This document shows, piece by piece, positions 34,410 to 42,577 of a DNA stretch of 64,000 bases. Made by a program: the position numbers and the translations under genes. The stretch lies in NCBI GenBank assembly GCA_013288745.1, contig JABDBG010000001.1, positions 1-64,000 of the forward strand, written 5' to 3'. The stretch's first letter is position 1; each line of letters begins with the position of its first letter. Origin of the DNA: Bacteroidota bacterium (lineage in GTDB: Bacteria > Bacteroidota > Bacteroidia > Chitinophagales > Chitinophagaceae). The notes below the pieces were generated by a model. The model saw nothing but the letters and a program-made list of their open reading frames with translations, ran no database searches and was not told where the DNA came from.

Positions 34410-35249
34410 ATGATACTATTTAAAAAGACTGCGGAACTAATTGAATACCTTACAATTCAGCGCAAAAAAGGATTAAAAACGGGTTTTGTCCCAACAATGG
34501 GTGCTTTACATAATGGGCATATTTCGCTAATAGATGACTCTAAAAAGCAAAATGACCTGACTATTTGCAGCATTTTCGTTAATCCCACTCAATTTAACGA
34601 CCCTGCCGATTTTAAGAAATACCCAAAAACCATCGAAAATGATGTATACTTATTAGAAAAAGAAGGCTGTGATATTATATTTCTTCCTCCGGTCGAAGAG
34701 ATATACCCCCCAGGAACTTCTACTATTCACTATGAGCTTGGTGTTTTAGAAACTGTTTTGGAAGGAAAATTCCGGCCGGGGCATTTTCAAGGGGTTTGCC
34801 AGGTGGTACATCGCTTACTGGATATTGTTAAGCCCGATAAATTGTATTTAGGACAAAAGGACTACCAGCAATGCATGGTGATAAGGAAATTAATAGCGCT
34901 GACCAACACGCCTACCCAACCGATCATTTGTGCTACACAGCGCGAAGCAAGCGGACTTGCCATGAGCAGTAGAAATATGAGACTAAGCGATAATGAAAGA
35001 AAAACCGCTACTGCCATTTATGAGACATTACAGGCTATACAAAAAGATATACAACCCGGTAATTTGCAAAAGCTCAAGGAAAAAGCAGCGCTAACGCTAA
35101 CTGCAAAAGGTTTCACAGTAGATTATGTTGAGATTGCTGATGCGACAACACTTGAATTGATCGATAACTGGAACGGCTCAACGCCATTAGTTACTTTAGC
35201 AGCAGCCTTTTTAAATAATGTGCGGTTGATCGATAACATCATATTATAA
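34410..35249 (+). CDS. panC: Pantothenate synthetase (pantoate-beta-alanine ligase)
   Basis: ATP-dependent joining of pantoate and beta-alanine to pantothenate for CoA synthesis (279 aa). Class-I nucleotidyl-transferase motifs: VPTMGALHNGH (28-37, HxGH signature), FVNPTQFNDPADFKKYP, FRPGHFQGVCQVV, YLGQKDYQQC, and the KMSKS equivalent SSRNMRLS. Complete and normal in length. panB and panD are not next to it. Confidence 0.96.
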   Translation: MILFKKTAELIEYLTIQRKKGLKTGFVPTMGALHNGHISLIDDSKKQNDLTICSIFVNPTQFNDPADFKKYPKTIENDVYLLEKEGCDIIFLPPVEEIYPPGTSTIHYELGVLETVLEGKFRPGHFQGVCQVVHRLLDIVKPDKLYLGQKDYQQCMVIRKLIALTNTPTQPIICATQREASGLAMSSRNMRLSDNERKTATAIYETLQAIQKDIQPGNLQKLKEKAALTLTAKGFTVDYVEIADATTLELIDNWNGSTPLVTLAAAFLNNVRLIDNIIL

Positions 35250-35320
35250 AATCCAAAAAAACAAGAATTCAAATTCCAAATATCGAGTTTTATTTTTTGG
35301 GATTTATTCTTTGGAATTTG
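35250..35320. repeat. Inverted-repeat block downstream of panC
   Basis: CAAATTCCAAA (35270-35280) is complementary to TTTGGAATTTG (35310-35320). ATCCAAAAAA (35251-35260) pairs imperfectly with TTTTTTGGGAT further in. It may fold into a terminator-like structure after panC and looks like a dispersed AT-rich repeat. Confidence 0.6.
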
Positions 35321-35368
35321 TTTTCATCATTTATGATATGAAAACTGTAATTTGTACCGGCTAATTAT

Positions 35369-36391
35369 ATGAAAAAACAACTTTCTTCAATAGTTCAATA
35401 CATCTTTTTTTTCGGCGGAGGAATAGCGCTTGTGTGGTGGCAGTTTCATTCAATGACGCCTGCTCAATTGCAACAATTCCTTTTTGCTCTATCTACTGCA
35501 CATTACTGGATATTAGTTCCTGTTACGCTCGTGGCTTTGGCAGGTTATATAAGCCGCTCACTTCGCTGGCAATTATTGATAGAACATTTAGGCTACAAAA
35601 CATCTTTGTCTACTGTATTTGGTTCTTTAATGATCGGCTACCTTATTAATTCTTTTGTACCACGTTTAGGAGAAATTGTAAAATGTACATTGCTGGGGAA
35701 GTATGAAAAAATTGCTCCTCAAAAATTAATAGGAACGATCGTTGCCGAAAGAATTTTTGATGTGCTCTGCTATATCACTTTTATTATCATCACTGTTTTT
35801 ATACAATATAAACTGGTGGGAGGTTTTGTAGAAAGATCGCTTCATGAAATGTTCAGTAATCAAACAGGATTACCGGTTTGGGCAAAAGCGATGGTATGTG
35901 GCTTGTGTATTACTGCAATTGTATTTATATGCAGACTGCTTTTTAAACACTATGCACACAGTGGACTTGTTGTAAAATTAAAAAACTTTTTTAACGGTTT
36001 ATCAGAAGGCATTGCTACGATAAAGAATCTTGAAAGAAAAAAGGCTTTTTTGTTACACACCGCATTTATATGGACTACATACGTCCTGGAAATATACATC
36101 GCCTTCTTTTCTATTAAAGAAGTATCTCATTTAGGCATCGGTGCAGCCTGCTCTGTACTAACATTAGCAACGCTCGCAATGATCATTACACCGGGAGGTA
36201 TCGGCACTTTTCCTACTGCCATATTTTTAATATTGCAATTATATAAAATTGAAGGAAGTATTGGAGAAGCTTTTGGCTGGTTAATGTGGGGCGCTACTAC
36301 ATTTATCATTTTGACATTGGGGACGATAAGCTTGGCGGTGTTGTTCAATAAAAATAACGTAAAAGAAAATCAGGTAAAAGTTAGAATATAG
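35369..36391 (+). CDS. Lysylphosphatidylglycerol synthase/flippase-type membrane protein (UPF0104-like)
   Basis: 340 aa with eight or nine membrane helices of the LPG_synthase_TM family: LAGYISRSLRWQLLIEHLGY near 60, GYLINSFVPRLGEIVKCTLLGKYEKI (the conserved Arg/Glu block) near 90, IVAERIFDVLCY, and ITPGGIGTFPTAIFLILQLY near 272. The MprF aminoacyl-transferase domain is absent, so a lipid transport or flippase role is more likely than synthesis. It stands alone. Confidence 0.82.
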   Translation: MKKQLSSIVQYIFFFGGGIALVWWQFHSMTPAQLQQFLFALSTAHYWILVPVTLVALAGYISRSLRWQLLIEHLGYKTSLSTVFGSLMIGYLINSFVPRLGEIVKCTLLGKYEKIAPQKLIGTIVAERIFDVLCYITFIIITVFIQYKLVGGFVERSLHEMFSNQTGLPVWAKAMVCGLCITAIVFICRLLFKHYAHSGLVVKLKNFFNGLSEGIATIKNLERKKAFLLHTAFIWTTYVLEIYIAFFSIKEVSHLGIGAACSVLTLATLAMIITPGGIGTFPTAIFLILQLYKIEGSIGEAFGWLMWGATTFIILTLGTISLAVLFNKNNVKENQVKVRI

Positions 36392-36433
36392 TCGTAGTTT
36401 TAATAGGTGCTGCCTAAATAAAAACGATGTTAT

Positions 36434-37024
36434 ATGAGAAAAATAATTTTTATAGTCATTTTTCTGCCTCTGTTGTTTGCTTGCAGAAAAAACAATACAC
36501 ATCCAAAAAGTAATGACAATCCTAGTGATTCGAATTTATTTCCTATAATTTGTCCAAATCCGTTAGCCCCTGCGATAGATTACAACAGCTTCGCTGATTC
36601 TGTTACATTCGATCTTGATGGAGTACATTCCGTTTTTCAAAGTGATATTACTAGTCGAATATTACCAATCCCAAATGCGGGCTATTCAGAGTTTCAGGTA
36701 GGTCAAACACTCTTTTATTCAGATTCTGATTATATAGCACTAAGCTTTTTTTCACCCTGTTATGACGATCTAGAGGTAGGAACTTATGGTAATTTACCTG
36801 CAGACAGTTCAAGTCATGCATTTTTTACATTTCATCCAAAAAATGATTCTCAAGACTTTGAAAGTGTACAAAACCAAGCTACCGCATTTCCTTTTACAAT
36901 TACTATTACATCAGTGACCGATTCTGCAGTAACAGGAACTTTTCAGGGTCCTATTTTTCTAGAAGGACAACCAAGTTCTCCTGTAAAACAAGTTACTAAT
37001 GGTAAATTTTATGTTCGTAAGTAA
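36434..37024 (+). CDS. Lipoprotein of unknown function
   Basis: 196-aa predicted lipoprotein: signal peptide MRKIIFIVIFLPLLFAC with lipobox LFAC (Cys17). The mature part is beta-rich and acidic, with segments such as FDLDGVHSVF and a TITSVTDSAVTGTFQGPIFL ending that resembles small secreted beta-sandwich proteins of this phylum. No family assigned. Its stop is 6 nt from the convergent membrane-protein gene. Confidence 0.7.
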   Translation: MRKIIFIVIFLPLLFACRKNNTHPKSNDNPSDSNLFPIICPNPLAPAIDYNSFADSVTFDLDGVHSVFQSDITSRILPIPNAGYSEFQVGQTLFYSDSDYIALSFFSPCYDDLEVGTYGNLPADSSSHAFFTFHPKNDSQDFESVQNQATAFPFTITITSVTDSAVTGTFQGPIFLEGQPSSPVKQVTNGKFYVRK

Positions 37025-37030
37025 TAAGGG

Positions 37031-38146
37031 TTATTTAGCTGCTGCTACCCCAGGGTTAAATCCACTCTTAGAAATACTGCTTAGCTCTTTCCCTATCCCC
37101 GCCATTGAAGTAAAATTGAGCGGAAACTCAAGCAACACATGGCAAAAGCTCAGGAAGAACAACCATTCCAAACCTCTTGCATAATCAACCGCGTAGATCG
37201 CGAGCGATACTACCCATAATATGATCACTACCACAAAACGGGCTTTAGGAACTTTGTGCCAGCGGATAATTTCAGTTTTACTAAACCAGTTAAGGTAATG
37301 ATAGGTATACGCAAATGCAATAAAACGCATTAGTAAAATGCCGAGCTTAGAATTAAATAAAATATCAGACATATCTGCTGCTTTGGGCACTTCGTATCCA
37401 TTGGCATTGGTTGTTGTAGGAAAGCTTACATGAAAGAATTTTTGTAGTATCTCCTGATTCAGACTGGCGAAGCCATTTCCGCCACCGATATAAGCATCTC
37501 TTCCGTAATTGGTAACGTGTACAAAACTTTCATCTCTAAATAAATAAAACAACAGCAACGGACATAATATAAATACAACAAAAGAAAGCAATCCTGATTG
37601 GCTCCTGCTTTTTAATGCACCGTATAAAATAAAAATACCTGTGAATACATACACGTGCACGAGCGTTGGTAACAAGGCTGCTAAAAAGAAGGTTAGATTA
37701 TCTTCGCTGTTAGGTAAAAATATAGCGTTAGCAATAATTAAAATAAGCAATAAGCCAACAACTTTAATGATGCGATTCTGTATGAACGCCATTAATATTG
37801 CGCCAAAAAAAGCGACGAACATTATTTTATTATAAAAATCATTTCTAAAAATTGCCGGCACTTCGTCCAGATCATATTCTTTTATAAGATGCTCCACAAA
37901 ACCTGTTTGATAAGCTAAAGATTGTAATGTTATCAATACCCCAATGATCAATAATACCAAAAAATCATATTTGCCTGTGGCGAAATATTTTCTATCGTGG
38001 AGCCAGCTTATTTCTGTGAGGTAGTGTAAAGGCCCCATTACGGCGTAGGCAAATAAAAAAACCTCAAAAGGCATAATGAAGGCTGCAATACAGCTTACCA
38101 ACATCAATCCTATATTCAGTACATTAATACGGTTGTCTTTTGTCAT
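37031..38146 (-). CDS. Polytopic membrane protein of unknown function
   Basis: 371 aa, about nine helices. Notable conserved-looking motifs are GPLHYLTEISWLHDRKYF near 38, AYTYHYLNWFSKTEIIRWH near 281 and FCHVLLEFPLN near 341: histidines placed at helix ends, which could bind metal. The pattern is vaguely like Brp/Blh carotene dioxygenases, but I cannot confirm this. Monocistronic; 207 bp of AT-rich sequence without other features separates it from ppk1. Confidence 0.6.
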   Translation of the reverse strand: MTKDNRINVLNIGLMLVSCIAAFIMPFEVFLFAYAVMGPLHYLTEISWLHDRKYFATGKYDFLVLLIIGVLITLQSLAYQTGFVEHLIKEYDLDEVPAIFRNDFYNKIMFVAFFGAILMAFIQNRIIKVVGLLLILIIANAIFLPNSEDNLTFFLAALLPTLVHVYVFTGIFILYGALKSRSQSGLLSFVVFILCPLLLFYLFRDESFVHVTNYGRDAYIGGGNGFASLNQEILQKFFHVSFPTTTNANGYEVPKAADMSDILFNSKLGILLMRFIAFAYTYHYLNWFSKTEIIRWHKVPKARFVVVIILWVVSLAIYAVDYARGLEWLFFLSFCHVLLEFPLNFTSMAGIGKELSSISKSGFNPGVAAAK

Positions 38147-38353
38147 CTCTTACAATATCATTTATTGCGAGTGCAAGTTATACCTTATAATCGTTTTGAA
38201 AAAAAGCAAAAAAAGTCCTTATTTTTTTATTAAAATAAATAAATTTATCCGGCGTTTTTATAATGGAGTGTTAATACGCCTTAACTATAAATTAATATTG
38301 GTATACTTGTAATTGATGCAATTTGCAGCCATTACAGATTTATAATAAAACCG

Positions 38354-40420
38354 ATGCAAAAACGCAAGACCATTGCCAGAGATATAAGCTGGCTTTCCTT
38401 TAACAGCAGGGTATTACAAGAAGCCGCTGATGACACAGTCCCATTAATTGAACGGATCAAATTCTTAGGCATTTTTTCTAATAATCTTGATGAGTTTTTT
38501 CGTGTGCGGGTTGCCACATTGAAACGCATGATAGAAGTTGGTGGCAAGATCAATATGCACCTTGAAGCTTCGCCGGGAAAAATATTGACAGAGATACAGG
38601 GCAAACTAATTCAACAACAAAAAGAGTTTGATATTATCTGGACAGAAATATTAAAGGAATTAAAAAAGCAAAAAATATTTCTGATCAATGATGTCCAGTT
38701 AAATAAAACGCAACAAAAATTTGTTACCGATTATTTTGACGAAGAAGTACGCGGTAATATTGTTCCGTTGATGATAGAAAGTATCCAGGCCTTTCCTAAC
38801 CTAAGCGATAAATCAATTTATTTAGCCTGTACTTTATCAAGAAAAGATAAATCCATTGCCGATAAGTTTGCATTGGTATCTGTGCCTGCAAGGCGTTTAC
38901 CGAGATTTATAATTTTACCCTCGGCACAAAATGAAAAAAATATTATTCTACTGGAAGATATCATCCGATTTTGTTTACCACAGATATTTTCTTTCTTTGG
39001 TTATGATGAATTCTCTGCGCATATCATCAAAGTAACACGTGATGCCGAAATTGATATTGATAGCGATGTATCCACTTCCCTTATCCAAAAAATTGAAAAA
39101 GGAATTACAAACCGTAAAAAGGGAAAGCCTGTTCGTTTGGTGTATGACAGAGAAATAGATGGAGCGCTACTAACTTACCTCGTTAAAAGATTGGGCCTTT
39201 CACAAAAAGACAATTTAATACCTGGAGGCAGGATACATAATTTTAAAGATTTCATGGGCTTTCCGGAGTCTGTTTTTGAAAAGAAAAGTTCACGTAAAAA
39301 ACCATTCGTGCATCCTGCATTAAAAAATGTAACCAGCGTTACGGATGTTATTTTGAAGAAAGATGTATTGTTGAACCAGCCCTATCATTCTTTTGATAGC
39401 GTGATCGACCTGGTACGTGAGGCTGCGATTGATCCGGATGTTGTGAGTATCAAGATCACTTGTTACAGACTGGCCAACCGTTCAAAAATTGTAAATGCCT
39501 TAACCAATGCGGTTCGCAATGGCAAACAGGTTACAGCCGTTCTAGAATTAAGGGCAAGGTTCGATGAAGAAGCAAATATCGAATGGAAAAAAGAATTTGA
39601 AGAAGCAGGCGTACAAGTATTACTGGGCGTACCTGATATGAAAGTGCATTCCAAATTATGCCTGATAAAAAAGAAGATCAAGAACCGCATTGTACATTAT
39701 GGCTTTGTAAGCACCGGAAATATTAATGAAAAAACAGCTAAGCTTTACAGCGACCATACCCTATTGACTGCAAACAAGAATATCATGGACGATGTACATC
39801 GCATCTTCCACTTTTTAGAACAGCCTAAAACAAGAATGCATGTTTTAGATGAATGCAAAACTTTGTTAGTGAGTCCTGTTAGTATGCGCAGTACTATCAA
39901 TACATTGATCACAAAAGAAATTAAGCATGCTAAAGAAGGTAAAGCCGCTTCTATCATTATAAAACTTAATTCTATCAGTGATGAATTATTGATCGATAAA
40001 TTATATGAAGCTGCAAAAGCAGGTGTAGAAATTAAAATGGTGATTCGCGGTATTAGTTGCATGCTGACCGAAAACAAAAAATTCAAAGCGCCGGTACAAG
40101 CCATTAGTATTATTGATGAGTACCTCGAACATGCAAGGGTGATGATCTTCCATAATAATGGTAAAGAAAGAATATATATATCATCGGCAGATTGGATGGT
40201 ACGTAACCTTGATCACCGCATAGAAGCCGCCTGCCCGATCTATGTGAAAGAAATTCAACAAGAGCTAAAAGATATTCTGCAGATACAGTTATCAGATAAT
40301 GTAAAAGCAAGGATATTGGATAACAACCTTACTAATCAATACATAAATCCGCGTAACAAGAAAAAAGTCCGCTCACAGGTAGAGATATACAATTACCTGT
40401 TTCGCAAATTATCCACATAA
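38354..40420 (+). CDS. ppk1: Polyphosphate kinase 1
   Basis: Reversible synthesis of inorganic polyphosphate from ATP (688 aa). Domains: N-terminal helical part (ISWLSFNSRVLQEA), head domain, and two PLD-like catalytic domains. The phospho-accepting His432 is in MKVHSKLCLI; FVSTGNINEKTAKLYSDHTLL follows. The second-site His600 is in MIFHNNGKERIYISSADWM, corresponding to H435 and H592 in E. coli. It is followed 61 nt later by an exopolyphosphatase gene, giving synthesis and breakdown of polyP in one locus. Confidence 0.95.
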   Translation: MQKRKTIARDISWLSFNSRVLQEAADDTVPLIERIKFLGIFSNNLDEFFRVRVATLKRMIEVGGKINMHLEASPGKILTEIQGKLIQQQKEFDIIWTEILKELKKQKIFLINDVQLNKTQQKFVTDYFDEEVRGNIVPLMIESIQAFPNLSDKSIYLACTLSRKDKSIADKFALVSVPARRLPRFIILPSAQNEKNIILLEDIIRFCLPQIFSFFGYDEFSAHIIKVTRDAEIDIDSDVSTSLIQKIEKGITNRKKGKPVRLVYDREIDGALLTYLVKRLGLSQKDNLIPGGRIHNFKDFMGFPESVFEKKSSRKKPFVHPALKNVTSVTDVILKKDVLLNQPYHSFDSVIDLVREAAIDPDVVSIKITCYRLANRSKIVNALTNAVRNGKQVTAVLELRARFDEEANIEWKKEFEEAGVQVLLGVPDMKVHSKLCLIKKKIKNRIVHYGFVSTGNINEKTAKLYSDHTLLTANKNIMDDVHRIFHFLEQPKTRMHVLDECKTLLVSPVSMRSTINTLITKEIKHAKEGKAASIIIKLNSISDELLIDKLYEAAKAGVEIKMVIRGISCMLTENKKFKAPVQAISIIDEYLEHARVMIFHNNGKERIYISSADWMVRNLDHRIEAACPIYVKEIQQELKDILQIQLSDNVKARILDNNLTNQYINPRNKKKVRSQVEIYNYLFRKLST

Positions 40421-40457
40421 GAGGATATTTAAAACAAGCAAGCTGGCTACTGACAGT

Positions 40458-40465
40458 TATTTTTG
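40458..40465 (+). promoter_or_regulatory. Putative -7 box before the exopolyphosphatase gene
   Basis: TATTTTTG 16 nt before the TTG start codon; no TTTG at the right distance. It could allow ppx expression apart from ppk1. Confidence 0.4.
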
Positions 40466-40481
40466 CCCAAATTAAGTTGTA

Positions 40482-41375
40482 TTGAGATTAGCCGCAATAG
40501 ATATAGGCAGTAACGCTGCGAGATTGTTGATCACTGAAGTTTCGAAAGATAGTAAGGGTGTAGTACAATTTAATAAATTAAACCTGCTGCGTGTTCCACT
40601 CCGTTTGGGATTTGACGTATTTGAATCGGGTACTATCTCTAAAGAAAGAATTGGCATGTTTATCCAGACCATGAAAGCGTATAAGCACCTGATGAATGCT
40701 TATGGTGTTTCTCATATAAAAGCATGCGCTACCAGCGCCATGAGGGATGCAAAAAATTCCGCAGACATTATCCGCAAAATAAGATTGGAAACAGATATAC
40801 AAATTGAAGTGATCAGTGGTGATCTTGAAGCTAGTCTTGTTTATGAGAACCATATTGCCGAAGCACTTGATAAGAATAATAGTTACTTATATATAGATGT
40901 TGGTGGCGGAAGTACCGAGCTTTCTTTTTTCAGTAATGGCATTCTATCCTTTAAAAAATCGTTCAATATAGGAACTATCCGTTTGTTAAAGAACCTGGTG
41001 CAGGAAAAAGAATGGGATGAAATGAAGGATACGATCCGTGCGCTTACAAAAGGACCTAAAAAAGTAGTAGCGATCGGTAGTGGCGGAAATATCAATAAAG
41101 TGTTTTCATTGAGTAAAAAGAAAGATGGCAAACCTCTGCCACTTGAATTACTGAGAGATTACTACAAAGAATTAAGTAGTGTTACATTGGAACAAAGAAT
41201 TAATTCCTATAATTTAAGAGAAGACCGTGCAGATGTAATCTTGCCTGCATTACAGATCTATATCAATACGATGCGCTGGTCGAATGCTGATGAAATTTAT
41301 GTGCCTAAGATCGGTTTGGCAGATGGTTTAATAAGGCACTTATGGTCAGAAGTTAAGAATACTGCCAAATTTTAA
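40482..41375 (+). CDS. Ppx/GppA-type exopolyphosphatase
   Basis: 297-aa phosphatase of the actin-like ATPase superfamily that trims terminal phosphates from polyP or hydrolyses pppGpp. Phosphate-loop motifs: LAAIDIGSNAARLLI (3-17), YLYIDVGGGSTELSFF near 131 and VVAIGSGGNINKVF near 197. It ends after the two actin-like domains, so the C-terminal HD-like domain of long Ppx proteins is absent. The start is TTG at 40482; the motif begins three codons later, so no shorter start works. Neighbour of ppk1. Confidence 0.92.
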   Translation: MRLAAIDIGSNAARLLITEVSKDSKGVVQFNKLNLLRVPLRLGFDVFESGTISKERIGMFIQTMKAYKHLMNAYGVSHIKACATSAMRDAKNSADIIRKIRLETDIQIEVISGDLEASLVYENHIAEALDKNNSYLYIDVGGGSTELSFFSNGILSFKKSFNIGTIRLLKNLVQEKEWDEMKDTIRALTKGPKKVVAIGSGGNINKVFSLSKKKDGKPLPLELLRDYYKELSSVTLEQRINSYNLREDRADVILPALQIYINTMRWSNADEIYVPKIGLADGLIRHLWSEVKNTAKF

Positions 41376-41406
41376 AATCACTTTACAGAAGGTCGGATAA
41401 AAAAAG

Positions 41407-41430
41407 GAGCCATAGTGGAAACTACGGCTC
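41407..41430 (+). terminator. Hairpin after the ppk1-ppx pair
   Basis: GAGCC-A-TAGT / ACTA-C-GGCTC with a GGAA tetraloop, 31 nt after the ppx stop. Only a weak T run follows, so termination is probable but not certain. Confidence 0.5.
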
Positions 41431-41520
41431 GGTAAATCTTTATAATAATCCCTAACTAACTCTAACACTGAGTCGGGAAATAAAAACAAACAGCGTGCCT
41501 TAATTATTTATAGTAAAATA

Positions 41521-41582
41521 TGGGGAATTGGGGAATTTCTGGGGGCTTAAATTCCCCAATAACGGGGTTTTAATTCCCCAAT
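41521..41582. repeat. Nested GGGGAATT / AATTCCCC inverted repeats
   Basis: ATTGGGGAATTT (41527-41538) and AAATTCCCCAAT (41549-41560) form a perfect 12-bp stem. An outer TGGGGAATT (41521-41529) matches a second AATTCCCCA (41572-41580). It lies in the 552-bp gap 41376-41927, whose remainder shows no gene. Confidence 0.8.
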
Positions 41583-41927
41583 CTGGAGCTTTTTATCGAT
41601 TTTTAGCTCATTTATGGCCAAATATAACTTTGGGAACTAAAAAGCCTTACTAAATCAAGGAATGGGAATTAGGTTCTGCAACCCTTTCTCGAGACTTAAT
41701 ACCTTCGAGGATTTCAATATTTTTATAATTTAAGTAGCCGATAAGGCGATCTCACTTATTAAAAATTCCCTTACCTCTGGGGAAGAGCCTCTCATTTTTG
41801 TTTGGAAATACATTATTAGAATTAGCTACTTGTAAACTAATTTAAGCAGCAAAATCGTTATTACAGTAGTCTTATTAATAATACACTTGTATGTTTTACA
41901 TAGATTATTTACCTAAATAATAATATT

Positions 41928-42110
41928 ATGAATCACATATTTTTAGGCATGAATAATTCATTTGGATTATTCATATTGTTTAGTATCGTCATTTTAACTT
42001 CTTTGGGTATTTGCTTCATAATTGGGTACTTAGCTTGGTCATCGGTTCTCTGTTCAATAGAATCCATAGAAAATAAACTATCCAAAACGTTCACACACAC
42101 TCGGTACTAA
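41928..42110 (+). CDS. Small single-pass membrane protein
   Basis: 60-aa ORF with one strong hydrophobic helix (GLFILFSIVILTSLGICFIIGYLA) and a polar C-terminus (SIENKLSKTFTH). A good terminator hairpin follows 23 nt after the stop, which supports real expression. No family recognised; no clear promoter box upstream. Confidence 0.5.
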   Translation: MNHIFLGMNNSFGLFILFSIVILTSLGICFIIGYLAWSSVLCSIESIENKLSKTFTHTRY

Positions 42111-42133
42111 TCTTTATAATAATTTAATCTATT

Positions 42134-42155
42134 GAACTGTTTTTACAGTTCTTTT
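42134..42155 (+). terminator. Terminator after the small membrane protein ORF
   Basis: GAACTG / CAGTTC stem with a 6-nt TTTTTA loop, followed by TTTT. Confidence 0.65.
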
Positions 42156-42237
42156 GTGGGATTAAAATGCGCTTTTATTTTTTAGTTTACTCAACCTATG
42201 AAACCCTTCTATACTGTAGGATCTCTTTTTGCAAGCT

Positions 42238-42281
42238 AAAGTTGACAATTAATCAGTACTGAGGCGGTAATTGTCAACTTT
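42238..42281. repeat. 14-bp perfect inverted repeat
   Basis: AAAGTTGACAATTA (42238-42251) and TAATTGTCAACTTT (42268-42281), separated by 16 nt. No T tract follows; no gene is adjacent. It may be a binding site or the remnant of a mobile element. Confidence 0.75.
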
Positions 42282-42363
42282 CGTTACCTATTTTACCCCA
42301 AAACAAGAATAAATAACATCGATTTACCCTACAGATAAGGGTTTAGAAGAAAGGTGGAAATGT

Positions 42364-42390
42364 AAAAAGCCCTCTTATGAAGGGCTTTTA
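42364..42390 (-). terminator. Terminator of tRNA-Ser
   Basis: AAAAGCCCT / AGGGCTTTT stem with a 7-nt loop and T run on the minus strand, immediately after the tRNA 3' end. Confidence 0.85.
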
Positions 42391-42391
42391 G

Positions 42392-42476
42392 CGGAGAGTT
42401 AGGGATTCGAACCCCAGGACCTGTTACAGTCAACAGTTTTCAAGACTGCCGCAATCGACCGCTCTGCCAACTCTCC
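42392..42476 (-). tRNA. tRNA-Ser (TGA)
   Basis: 85-nt class II tRNA: acceptor GGAGAGT / ACTCTCC, discriminator G73, anticodon loop CTTGAAA giving TGA, a long variable arm, and T arm GGGGTTCGAATCCC. CCA is not encoded. Confidence 0.95.
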
Positions 42477-42577
42477 GGCGCGAAAATACGTGTCGGACAG
42501 TTTAAAAAAAAATTCTTATTGATCTTTTATTTTATTATGCTGATTTTTCTTGCGACAGCAAGATGAAAATGTAGTAT

